Origin: Natronorubrum daqingense
GTDB taxonomy: Archaea; Halobacteriota; Halobacteria; Halobacteriales; Natrialbaceae
NCBI RefSeq assembly: GCF_001971705.1
Contig: NZ_CP019327.1
Coordinates: forward strand, 1,798,001 to 1,862,000
DNA length: 64,000 bases
Direction: 5' to 3'
Shown: piece after piece, positions 26,879 through 35,249 of the stretch
How the letters are laid out: each line of letters begins with the position of its first letter
Numbering within the stretch: the stretch's first letter is position 1
Notes under the pieces: generated by a model
The model's input: only the letters and a program-made list of their open reading frames with translations
Databases searched by the model: none
Told to the model about the DNA's origin: nothing
Made by a program: the position numbers and the translations under genes

Positions 26879-28276
26879 ATGACCGAGCCGATACGGGACC
26901 GCCTCGTGTCCCTTCGACGACGTTTTCACCGCCACCCGGAACCCGCGTGGCGAGAGTTCGAAACGACCGCCCGACTCGTCGAGGAGATCCGATCCATCGG
27001 CGTCGACGAGTTGGCAGTCGGCCCGGACGCATACGACCCCGCCGATCGAATGGCCGTCCCCGACGGCGACCTCGAGCCGTGGCTCGAGGGGGCTCGCGAG
27101 CGCGGCGCGGACCCCACCCTGCTCGAGTCGATGGCCGGCGGCAACACGGGTGCCGTCGCCGTCCTCGAGCGCGGCGAGGGACCAGCGATCGGACTGCGCG
27201 TCGACATCGACGGGCTGTTCATCGAGGAATCGATCAGCGAGGACCACGAGCCGGTCGCCGAGGGCTTTCGCTCAGAAATTGAGGGCACGATGCATGCCTG
27301 TGGCCACGACGTCCACATGACCTGGGGGCTCGCCGTTCTCGAGGCCATCGCGGAGAGCGGCTTTTCGGGACGGCTGGTCGTCTTCTTCCAGCCCGCAGAG
27401 GAAGTGAGCGGTGGCGGCTGTCCGATGGCGAAAAGCGAGTACGCGGACGATTTGGATTACCTGCTCGCCGTCCACGTCGGATTGGATCACCCGACTGGCG
27501 AAGTCGTCGCCGGAATCGAGAAACCACTCGCGATGTGTCACGTCGACGCGACGATCCACGGCACCTCCGCGCACGCTGGCAAGGAGCCCAACGAGGGCGA
27601 CAACGCGATGCACGCGATGGGGACGGCGATCGAGAACGCCTACGGCATTCCGCGCCACCGCGACGGCATGACTCGAGTTAACGTCGGCTACGCGGAAGCC
27701 GGCTCCGCGAGCAACGTCATCGCCGAACGAGCGCACGTGGAAGCCGAGGCGCGCGGCGAGACCACCGAACTCATGGAGTACATGAAGGACCGCCTCGAGC
27801 GCGCTGTCGAGTCCGCGGCGACGATGCACGGCTGTCGAGCAGACGTCGAGGTCGTCAGCGAATCGCCTCGAGCCGACAGCGACTCCGAGTTACAGGCCCT
27901 CCTCAGCGAGGTTGCAACCGACGTGCCCGGAACCGAGTCCGTCGTTCCCGCCGCGGACTTCGGCGCGAGCGAGGACGCGACCTTCCTGATGGAGCGCGTC
28001 CAGCGCGAGGGCGGACTCGCGACGTACCTGATCGTCGGCACCGACCACCCGACGAGCCACCACACGCCCACGTTCGACGTCGACGAGGCGAGTCTCGCAC
28101 ACGGAGTCGACGTGCTCGTCGAGTCGATCCGGGAACTCGAGCGGAGGCACCCGGTTCCGCAGGTCGACGAGACGGAAGGCGGACGAGAGCAGAACGAGCC
28201 AGCGGGGAACGAGCGAAATGGCAACGAACGAGACAAGAGCGAACGAAACAGGAGCGAACGAGAGGACGAGCGATGA
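26879..28276 (+). CDS. M20 amidohydrolase, AbgA-like (copy 1)
   Basis: A 465-residue zinc amidohydrolase of the AbgA/aminobenzoyl-glutamate hydrolase branch. It has RRRFHRHPEPAWREFETT at the start, an RMAVP...W insert, RVDIDG, metal ligands in HACGHDVHM (139-147) and the catalytic Glu in QPAEEVSGG. In this context it could deacetylate an N-acyl amino acid such as N-acetyl-diaminobutyrate. The ATG at 26879 follows a TATA-like box at about -30. The last ~25 residues are a low-complexity Asn/Glu/Arg tail from a DNA repeat. The stop overlaps the next start (ATGA). Confidence 0.88.
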   Translation: MTEPIRDRLVSLRRRFHRHPEPAWREFETTARLVEEIRSIGVDELAVGPDAYDPADRMAVPDGDLEPWLEGARERGADPTLLESMAGGNTGAVAVLERGEGPAIGLRVDIDGLFIEESISEDHEPVAEGFRSEIEGTMHACGHDVHMTWGLAVLEAIAESGFSGRLVVFFQPAEEVSGGGCPMAKSEYADDLDYLLAVHVGLDHPTGEVVAGIEKPLAMCHVDATIHGTSAHAGKEPNEGDNAMHAMGTAIENAYGIPRHRDGMTRVNVGYAEAGSASNVIAERAHVEAEARGETTELMEYMKDRLERAVESAATMHGCRADVEVVSESPRADSDSELQALLSEVATDVPGTESVVPAADFGASEDATFLMERVQREGGLATYLIVGTDHPTSHHTPTFDVDEASLAHGVDVLVESIRELERRHPVPQVDETEGGREQNEPAGNERNGNERDKSERNRSEREDER

Positions 28277-29511
28277 GCGACCACCGTGTCACCGTTGCGG
28301 ACGTCGAGGCTGCACGCGAGCGAATCGACGACGTGGTTCATCGAACGCCCCTCGACACGTCGCGCACGTTCGCCGAGCTGAGCGGAGCCGCCTCCGTCGG
28401 GCTCAAACTCGAGAACGTCCAGCGAACGGGGTCGTTCAAGATCCGCGGCGCGTACAACCGGATGGCACAGCTTCCGTCCGCGGAGCGCGAGGTCGGCGTC
28501 ATCTCCTCGAGTGCGGGCAACCACGCACAGGGTGTCGCGCTGGCCGGCCAGTTGCTCGATATCGAGACCACCATCGTCGTGCCGGAAGTCACCCCCGCCG
28601 CCAAAATCGAAGCGACTCGGGGCTACGGGGCCGAGGTCGTCGTCGAGGGCAACATCTACGAACGATCCTACGAGTACGCCCTCGAGCGAGCCGACGAGAC
28701 GGACGAGACGTTCGTCCACCCCTTCGACGACGAGGCCATCATCGCGGGTCAGGGCACGATCGGCCTCGAGTTGCTCGAGCAGTACGCCGAGATCGACACT
28801 GTCCTCGTCGCGATCGGTGGTGGCGGGCTCATCTCGGGAATCGGCACCGTGTTGAAGGCTCACGACCCCGATATCCGAGTTGTCGGGGTCCAACCCGAGG
28901 GGGCCTTCCACGCGAAACCGTCGCTCGAGAACGACGCAATCCACGAACTCGAGGGCGTAGACACCGTCGCGGAAGGCATCGCGGACACCCGACTGCTCGA
29001 GACCACATTCGCGAACGCACGCGAGGTCGTCGACGACGTGGTGAGCGTCAGCGACCGCGAGATTACAACCGCCGTCACCCTGTTGGCCGAGCGGGCCAAG
29101 ACGGTCGTCGAAAGCGCTGGTGCGGCCCCGCTGGCGGCCGCACTCTCGGAGTCGGCCGGACTGGATCTCGAGGGCGAACACGTCGGTATAATCGTCTCGG
29201 GGGGCAACGTAAATCTCACCGAACACGCCGAATTGACCCGAACGGGACTGCACGAACTCGAGCGCTACGTCGACGCGCGAGTGGCCGTTTCGGGCTGGCC
29301 GACCACCGTCGGTCGCGTGGTCGAGACCGTCGAATCCGAGGGGGCCGAACTCGACGTGCTCGAGCGCGCCCGTCGCGGACCCAGCGATGAGCCGAATCGG
29401 GTTCCCATGACGCTGGGGCTCGAGGGCAGCGGGAAAGCGCATCTGGAAGGCGTACTCGATGAACTAGACGGGACAGATGGCGTGTCGGTACTCGAGCACT
29501 CGTTGGAGTAG
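28273..29511 (+). CDS. Threonine dehydratase-like PLP enzyme
   Basis: A 412-residue fold-type II PLP enzyme of the IlvA/TdcB group. The PLP lysine is K56 in GSFKIRGAYN, with SSSAGNHAQGVAL and the phosphate-binding IGGGGLISG also present. The C-terminal ~90 residues form an ACT-like regulatory domain. It deaminates threonine to 2-oxobutyrate or, as EutB does in hydroxyectoine breakdown, a hydroxy amino acid. The 4-bp overlap with the M20 gene shows translational coupling, so it probably acts on the amidohydrolase product. RidA, which clears enamines from such enzymes, is 7 kb away. Confidence 0.88.
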   Translation: MSDHRVTVADVEAARERIDDVVHRTPLDTSRTFAELSGAASVGLKLENVQRTGSFKIRGAYNRMAQLPSAEREVGVISSSAGNHAQGVALAGQLLDIETTIVVPEVTPAAKIEATRGYGAEVVVEGNIYERSYEYALERADETDETFVHPFDDEAIIAGQGTIGLELLEQYAEIDTVLVAIGGGGLISGIGTVLKAHDPDIRVVGVQPEGAFHAKPSLENDAIHELEGVDTVAEGIADTRLLETTFANAREVVDDVVSVSDREITTAVTLLAERAKTVVESAGAAPLAAALSESAGLDLEGEHVGIIVSGGNVNLTEHAELTRTGLHELERYVDARVAVSGWPTTVGRVVETVESEGAELDVLERARRGPSDEPNRVPMTLGLEGSGKAHLEGVLDELDGTDGVSVLEHSLE

Positions 29512-29584
29512 CTACCTCGAGCACTCACTCCCCCTGGTGGAGAACGTTTCGACGAAAATATTCTGGAGTGTGTGGAGATGATAT

Positions 29585-29818
29585 ATGAAAGTGGAGCGTG
29601 TCAGAGATACTATGGAACGGGCAATCTTCCAGTCGGATTATCGGGAGGGGAACGTTTCCTGGGTAGATTGGACGCTACTGGTGATTCTCCTCTCTCTCGG
29701 AGTCGCTGGCTTCGTCCTTTTGGACAACGTCGCGCTTGGGAGCGTTGCACTGATCGCCGGGGCTAGTTTCGCCTTCTTCATCGCCGTCGTGAAGTCTGGC
29801 ACGTTGACGAATGCGTGA
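29585..29818 (+). CDS. Small two-helix membrane protein
   Basis: A 77-residue protein with a charged N-terminus (MKVERVRDTMERAIF) and two hydrophobic helices (WTLLVILLSLGVAGFVLL and VALGSVALIAGASFAFFIAV). The reading frame is complete from an ATG preceded by an AT-rich stretch. No domain recognised; it lies between the threonine-dehydratase-like gene and a convergent lipoprotein gene. It is probably real because of its haloarchaeal codon use. Confidence 0.6.
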   Translation: MKVERVRDTMERAIFQSDYREGNVSWVDWTLLVILLSLGVAGFVLLDNVALGSVALIAGASFAFFIAVVKSGTLTNA

Positions 29819-29994
29819 GACACCACACTGCGACTCGAGCGTCGTGTGCTCGATTTGCATCGAACGATGGAGAAATTCACACCCAGAACACTCGAGGAGC
29901 CACGGTGAGACCACACGCACCCTCGAGTTACCGACACGGATCGATCGACGAACACACTACCCACAGCGGGACTGAATTCACGTGATCGGGTAGT

Positions 29995-30801
29995 TCACGT
30001 CATCGGATGGTGAATACCACTCGCATCCTCCGCGTTGTCTCGGACGTCGTCCGGAATCTCCGCGTCGACGTCTTCGTCGTGGTCGTCGTACTCGCTTTGC
30101 ATCGAGAACGTCGCGGTGTCGTCACCCTCGCTGATCTCGCCTTCCATGTCGACGGTGAGGGGCAGATTCGTCTCCGCGTCGATTTCCTCCTCGATCGTCA
30201 CGTCCTCGAACGAGGCGCTGCCCCAGCCCTGGAGGCTCGAGACGTCCTCGCCTGATTCCCCCAGTGCGGCTTCCATCTCGTCGCCGTCGAGTTCGGTGGT
30301 GACGGAAATCGTGTCGCCGTCGTCCTCGACGGAGACGTCGCCGTAGTAGTAGTGCTCCTCGGTCGCCGTCGTCTCGTTCACGTCCCAGAACTCCTCCGTG
30401 TTGTCGTCCTCGAGGTCGTCGAGTCGGAGGCGTTCCCACTCGTCGTCGCCGGTGTCCGTGTACACGAACACGTCGTCGAAGTACGCCTCGAAATTCGAGG
30501 GCTGACCGGGGCCAGTGGTGCCAGTCATGTCGTACTCGGCCCAGCCTTCCGTCGCCGTATCGTTGATGGCACCGTCGACACTCATACCGGTACTCGGTCC
30601 GTCGTCCACCGAGATGTCCATCTCCATGCTCATCGTGTGCGTCTCGAGTTCCTGTTCGGCCGCCTCGCGGTCCTCGATGAAGGCGTCGAACTCGTCTTCG
30701 GACATGTCGCCGTCCAGCTCACCCTCCGAGGGCCCGAAACAGCCTGCGAGGAGAACGACGCCCAGCACGCACGCGAGGACCATCAATTTCCGCCGATTCA
30801 T
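29995..30801 (-). CDS. Secreted lipoprotein, LolA/LppX-like
   Basis: A 268-residue exported protein. The signal sequence MNRRKLMVLACVLGVVLLAGC ends in a lipobox with Cys21, so it is anchored to a membrane lipid. The mature part is very acidic and built of beta-strand-like repeats (GWAEYDMTG, FEAYFDDVFVYTD, ...LPLTVDMEGEI), the pattern of lipoprotein-localisation-type beta sheets found in many haloarchaeal surface lipoproteins. Its function is unknown. It follows the aminotransferase gene on the same strand at 138 bp. Confidence 0.7.
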   Translation of the reverse strand: MNRRKLMVLACVLGVVLLAGCFGPSEGELDGDMSEDEFDAFIEDREAAEQELETHTMSMEMDISVDDGPSTGMSVDGAINDTATEGWAEYDMTGTTGPGQPSNFEAYFDDVFVYTDTGDDEWERLRLDDLEDDNTEEFWDVNETTATEEHYYYGDVSVEDDGDTISVTTELDGDEMEAALGESGEDVSSLQGWGSASFEDVTIEEEIDAETNLPLTVDMEGEISEGDDTATFSMQSEYDDHDEDVDAEIPDDVRDNAEDASGIHHPMT

Positions 30802-30939
30802 ATCAACAGAAAACAGTCAATGGATAATAATTCCACGCTTCGTTCGAGTGTCATCTCTCGCGAGTATACCGACGCGAGCCAAATCGCGGCGAAGCAGTCC
30901 CCACCCGCTCGAAGAAAATTGAACGGGGTCGCGCCCTCC

Positions 30940-32298
30940 TCAGGCTGCCTTCGCGCTCGCCCCGGCCGCTTCGACCGCCTCGAGGAAGATCCCGATACCC
31001 AACTCGATCTCGCGTTCGCTCGAGTCCAGCGGCGGTAAGAGACGAATCGTCTGTTTGCCACAGCCAAGCGTCAGGAGGCCGCGCTCGAGCGACTCCTGGA
31101 CGACGGCGTCTCGTCGCCCGGGCGAGTCGAACTCGACGGCGAGCATGAGGCCCTTGCCGCGCACGTCTTCGACGTAGTCGGGCGAGTCGTCCCGGAGCAA
31201 CTCCTTCGCGTGTTCGCCCCGCGTGGTGGCGTTTTCGAGCAGGTCGTACTCCTCGATGGCCTCGAGCGTGAACGCGCCCATCATCGAGCCGAGGAGGTCG
31301 CCGCCGCCGAAGGTCGACCCCAGCCGGTTCTTCTCGCTGGGGAAGAGTTCCGAGCGCGAGATGGTCGCACCGACGCGTAAGGCCTTCGCGCTCGCGATGA
31401 CGTCCGGTTCGATGGGATAGTGATCCGACGCCCAGATTTCGCCCGTCCGGCCGACGCCGGATTGGATCTCGTCGACGACGAGCGGGATGTCGTACTCGTC
31501 GGTCACGTCCGCGATTTCCTGCATGAACGTCTCGCTCGGGAAGCGATAACCGCCGACGCCCTGAATCGGCTCGAGGGTGAGAAACGCGATTTCGTCGGGG
31601 TTGATGTGGCCGCCTTCGGGCGAAAGCGAGTTCCGGAGTTGTGAGCCGCCCGCGAAGAAGCCACAGTCACAGCTTCCGGCGTCGCACGCGCGGTCGGCAC
31701 AGAAGGGGATCGTCTCGATGCCGCTGATCTCGGGATAGTGACGCGTGTAGACCTCCTTGGATTTGGTGATCGAAAGCGTGCCGAGCGTTCGACCGTGGAA
31801 ACTGCCCTCGAACGCGACGCCGTACTTCGCCGGTGCCCGGTAGTCGTGGGTGACTTTCATCGCGTTCTCCATCGACTCCGCGCCGGAGTTCGAGAGGAAG
31901 ACCGTGTCCATACCGTACTGACTCGAGACCTCGATCAGCTTTTCCATCAAGTGACTCGAACCCGGAACCGACGACTCCTCGGGTGTCGGGCCGGCACCGA
32001 AGTACATGTCCTGGCCGGCGATTTTCATCGGCTCGACGAGGTCGAACTCGCGGAGTTTCTCGGTGACTTTCGGGTTGTTGTAGCCGAGGGGTGCCGCGCC
32101 GATATGACAGGTGAAATCGAGCAAGACGTTTCCGTCGACATCGGTGACGAACGGGCCGTCTGCCTCGCGAGTCACGTCCCAGACGAACTCGTGGGAGTAC
32201 TCGCTGGGTGCGGCGTGTTCCCCGTGGTAGGCGACCCATTCGCGGGCGTTAGGGCCGGGGAAGGCACCCACGTCCGGTTCCGCAGTATCCCTATCCAT
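30940..32298 (-). CDS. Class III aminotransferase with a cysteine-rich insert
   Basis: A 452-residue PLP fold-type I transaminase of the GABA/ornithine/acetylornithine group. It has SGAESMENAMKV, FHGRTLG, DEIQSGVGRTG and the PLP lysine in IASAKALR. Unusual is an insert C-x4-C-x4-C-x-C at residues 200-212 (ADRACDAGSC inside it), which could bind zinc. The start codon is overlapped by a perfect TACACA-N5-TGTGTA repeat, and TTTAAT about 26 nt upstream suggests a leaderless transcript. It could transaminate diaminobutyrate, ornithine or GABA. Confidence 0.87.
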   Translation of the reverse strand: MDRDTAEPDVGAFPGPNAREWVAYHGEHAAPSEYSHEFVWDVTREADGPFVTDVDGNVLLDFTCHIGAAPLGYNNPKVTEKLREFDLVEPMKIAGQDMYFGAGPTPEESSVPGSSHLMEKLIEVSSQYGMDTVFLSNSGAESMENAMKVTHDYRAPAKYGVAFEGSFHGRTLGTLSITKSKEVYTRHYPEISGIETIPFCADRACDAGSCDCGFFAGGSQLRNSLSPEGGHINPDEIAFLTLEPIQGVGGYRFPSETFMQEIADVTDEYDIPLVVDEIQSGVGRTGEIWASDHYPIEPDVIASAKALRVGATISRSELFPSEKNRLGSTFGGGDLLGSMMGAFTLEAIEEYDLLENATTRGEHAKELLRDDSPDYVEDVRGKGLMLAVEFDSPGRRDAVVQESLERGLLTLGCGKQTIRLLPPLDSSEREIELGIGIFLEAVEAAGASAKAA

Positions 32299-32314
32299 AC
32301 ACAGAATATGTGTA
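32298..32314. promoter_or_regulatory. Perfect inverted repeat TACACA-N5-TGTGTA over the aminotransferase start
   Basis: TACACA GAATA TGTGTA is a perfect 6-5-6 inverted repeat starting on the first base of the aminotransferase start codon (minus strand), downstream of its TATA-like box. A protein bound here would block transcription initiation. It is the best copy of a motif found at five places in the region. Confidence 0.65.
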
Positions 32315-32464
32315 CGTCATCCATTAAATGTTGTTATAGGTGGGCACGATAGTCGGCGACTCGGTGAGCTTCGCCCCCGCTCGGGGCCACACTCCTCGAG
32401 GGAAGTCAAAACACGAAAACCGACGCACGAATACGAAAATCGAATACCGCAGCGAGGTCGACCG

Positions 32465-34141
32465 TTAGTCGTCGTCTCCCGGTTCCGCTGCCGGCGTCGG
32501 CTCGTCATCGTCATCCGTTCGAGCGGAACTCGAGCCAAAGAGCACCGTTTTCTCCTGGAGCAGGACCCGGCCCTTTGTACTGCTGAAGTCGTGGACGAGC
32601 GCGAACAGCGCGAGCAGACAGACGAACGCGAACGGCGCGCCCGTGATGACCACCGCTTGCTCGAGTGCGCCGGCTCCTTCGTCACCGCCGAGAATCATGA
32701 GGATCGCGGCGGTTAATCCGAGGACGACGCCCCAGAAGAGGCGGTTGATCGTCGACGGAGACGCCTTGCCGCCGGTGGTCATCATCGACACGGCGAGCGT
32801 GGAGGAGTCGGCGGAGGTGACGAAGAACGACGTGACCAGGATCAGGAAGCCGATGATCAGCGCCGACCCGATCGGAATGGTTATGCCGGCGACCGAGAAC
32901 GAAAGCGCGTCGAATAAGATGAAACCGGACACCTCCGCGCCTGCCTCACCTGCCAGCACCTCACCGAAGTCGGCGATACCGTTGTGCTGGGCCCAGACGG
33001 CGGTGCCGCCGACGAACGTGAACCACGGGATAGTCGCCGCGGACGTGGCGACTATTCCCGTAAACGCGACCTCACGAACGGTTCGGCCCTTCGAAATACG
33101 GGCGATGAACAGGCCGGCGAACGGCGACCACGAGAGTGCCCACGCCCAGTAGAAGACCGTCCATTCTTCGACCCATCCGGTCCCACCCTCTCCGGTTCCG
33201 GCTCCAGTGTAGAGGCTCATCGAGACGAAATCGCCGATCATCCCGCCCATGGCTTGCGAGCCGAGCAAGAGGAGGAACATCGTCGGGCCGACGATAAACG
33301 TGACGAGCATTAACGCGACGAACAGGATCATGTTGAAGTTCGACAGCCGGCGAATCCCCTTGTCGATCCCGAGCACCATCGAGATCGTAAAGAGGATGGT
33401 CATGGTCGTGACCACGAGCAAGATGCCGGTATCGCCCATGCTGATCCCCCACTGGTAATCCAGCCCGCTGACGAACTGGCTCCCGATGAAGCCGAGCGAA
33501 GTCGCGACGCCACCGATCGTCGCGAAGACGGCCAAAATGTCGATCACCTTCGCCGCCGGCCCGTCGAGGTTCTCCTTGCCGAGGATCGGCGTGAGCGCCG
33601 AGGAGACCCGCAACGGGACCGTATCGTAGTTGTACGCGAAGTACCCGATCGCGATGCCCATGATCGTAAACACCGCGAGCTGGGGCAGCGCCCAGTGGAA
33701 CAGTGTCTGCTGAATCGCGAGCGGAATCGCTTCGGCCGAGCCGCTTTCAGCACCGAACAGCGGGTTCGGATCGTCGTAGTAGAACAGTCCTTCAGTCGGC
33801 CCCCAGAAGACGACGCCGGCGGCGAAGCCGGCCGAGTACAACATCGCGAAAAACGAAAGGAAGCTGTACTCGGGGTCGTCGTCTCCGAGTTTGATCTTCC
33901 CCCACGGACCGACGATCAAGAACAGTAAGAACAACACGATCAAGAAGACGATCACCAACAGTGCCCAACTCAGGTAGCTGAGCATCTCGTTTTCCGCGGC
34001 ATCGATCGCGCTCGCGACGGCGTCCTGATCGATGAAAAACGCGACGATCACCCCCACCGACAGTAACGCTCCGAAGACGAAGACGACGGGATCGAGTTCG
34101 TCGACGAACCGGCCAACCGCACCCCGTTCTTCACTGCTCAT
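32465..34141 (-). CDS. BCCT family compatible-solute transporter
   Basis: A 558-residue betaine/carnitine/choline-type transporter with about 12 membrane helices. The family signature is visible as FYWAWALSWSPFAGLFIARI with KGRTVRE, plus the glycine-rich GFIGSQFVSGL and FVTSADSSTLAV. The acidic C-terminal tail is cytoplasmic. BCCT carriers import glycine betaine, ectoine or carnitine with Na+ or H+. Its position between two aminotransferases and M20 enzymes suggests that the solute is also used as a nutrient. It is on the same strand as those genes, with a long upstream region of its own. Confidence 0.93.
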   Translation of the reverse strand: MSSEERGAVGRFVDELDPVVFVFGALLSVGVIVAFFIDQDAVASAIDAAENEMLSYLSWALLVIVFLIVLFLLFLIVGPWGKIKLGDDDPEYSFLSFFAMLYSAGFAAGVVFWGPTEGLFYYDDPNPLFGAESGSAEAIPLAIQQTLFHWALPQLAVFTIMGIAIGYFAYNYDTVPLRVSSALTPILGKENLDGPAAKVIDILAVFATIGGVATSLGFIGSQFVSGLDYQWGISMGDTGILLVVTTMTILFTISMVLGIDKGIRRLSNFNMILFVALMLVTFIVGPTMFLLLLGSQAMGGMIGDFVSMSLYTGAGTGEGGTGWVEEWTVFYWAWALSWSPFAGLFIARISKGRTVREVAFTGIVATSAATIPWFTFVGGTAVWAQHNGIADFGEVLAGEAGAEVSGFILFDALSFSVAGITIPIGSALIIGFLILVTSFFVTSADSSTLAVSMMTTGGKASPSTINRLFWGVVLGLTAAILMILGGDEGAGALEQAVVITGAPFAFVCLLALFALVHDFSSTKGRVLLQEKTVLFGSSSARTDDDDEPTPAAEPGDDD

Positions 34142-34475
34142 GACACGTTCCCCCCTCGAGTACGCCCCAGTTCACTCGGTAGCTGCCCTGATCACGGTCA
34201 ACAGCAACCATGCTGCGTGATGGCATACCGAAGCAAACGTGAGTCTCCCGCATAAATATTTTCTTTTTGTAACCGACATACACAGATGTCGTTTATTCAA
34301 ATCCGCCACTGACATCGACCTGGTGATAGAAATAACTGGACAGTCTATTCGCTGGCAGGAAAGAAGCGACCGAATACCAAAAAGTGGAGGGGGACGTGCC
34401 GTCTTTACGATTTCATCGGCTGTACTCGTGGCGGATTGGGACTTTCCGAAAACGGGTTCGTCTCGCCCATGCGAT
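34142..34475. promoter_or_regulatory. Upstream region of the BCCT gene with a motif copy at 34279-34295
   Basis: No gene is seen in these 334 bp. Reading on the minus strand there is a TATA-like ATATTTAT at about 34,252-34,259. Upstream of it TACACA GATGT CGTTTA (34279-34295) has one perfect and one 4/6 half of the shared inverted repeat. The BCCT leader would then be about 85 nt. Match quality is weaker than at 32298. Confidence 0.4.
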
Positions 34476-35123
34476 TCAGTTCGTGAGTTCCTCGAGTTTC
34501 CCGTCGCGAGCGTCGGCGCTCTCGCTGACCTGGGTAGTGTACTCGTCGACGCGATTTTTGATCTGCTCGCGGGCCGACTCGGGCGAGAACTCCTCGGACA
34601 TCGTTAGCAGCCTGACGAACGCGCGGAGTTCCTCGTCGGTGAGCTGGGCGAACTCCTCGTTCTCGAGTTTGTCGACCACTTCGTCGACGTCGATCTGGCC
34701 GACCGGTTCGACGTTGAACTCGACGTTGACCATCCGGTAGTTCGACCCGGCCAGTCGCTGTTCGGCCTGCCCGACACCCTCCGAGAGCATGTCTTTAAAG
34801 GGCGTGTGATAGCCCATCGTCCCCAGATGGAGGAAGGCGAGCATATCCGTAATCCCCTGCGTGTAGGCGTCTCGCTCGTCGTCGTCAGGGTCGAAGACGG
34901 TCTGTCGATCCCGTTCCTCGAGGTACTCGAAGAGGATACTGAAATCGAGGACCGCGTTGCGAACGCGCCGACGAATGCGGTTTCGTTTTTGCTTTTTCGA
35001 GTGATCGGTGTAGTCCGTCTTCCGTCCGAGAAGAAAGTCACGATCGGACGGTGTGAGAATCCCGCGCGGTCGATCCGCATCGGCTGCCGTCTGCAGTGAC
35101 GCCGGCACGTCATCCTGGCTCAT
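34476..35123 (-). CDS. Conserved haloarchaeal protein of unknown function
   Basis: A 215-residue soluble protein. Near the N-terminus it has RGILTPSDRDFLLGRK and a basic helix (SKKQKRNRIRRRVRNAVLDF), followed by a mostly helical, acidic C-terminal half. I recognise the opening motif from haloarchaeal hypothetical proteins but know no function; the basic helix could bind nucleic acid. The ATG at 35123 is chosen over an in-frame GTG three codons upstream. It lies between the BCCT and M20 genes on the same strand. Confidence 0.65.
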   Translation of the reverse strand: MSQDDVPASLQTAADADRPRGILTPSDRDFLLGRKTDYTDHSKKQKRNRIRRRVRNAVLDFSILFEYLEERDRQTVFDPDDDERDAYTQGITDMLAFLHLGTMGYHTPFKDMLSEGVGQAEQRLAGSNYRMVNVEFNVEPVGQIDVDEVVDKLENEEFAQLTDEELRAFVRLLTMSEEFSPESAREQIKNRVDEYTTQVSESADARDGKLEELTN

Positions 35124-35249
35124 ACAGGACACACGGGTATCGCGCGAATTAACGTTTCTGATCTACTGAACATGTGTTTCAATCCACATATCCCGAGCTA
35201 CGGCGAGTCATTCGCCCGTCACTCCGGTGAGCAGTGCTCGCGGATCGAC

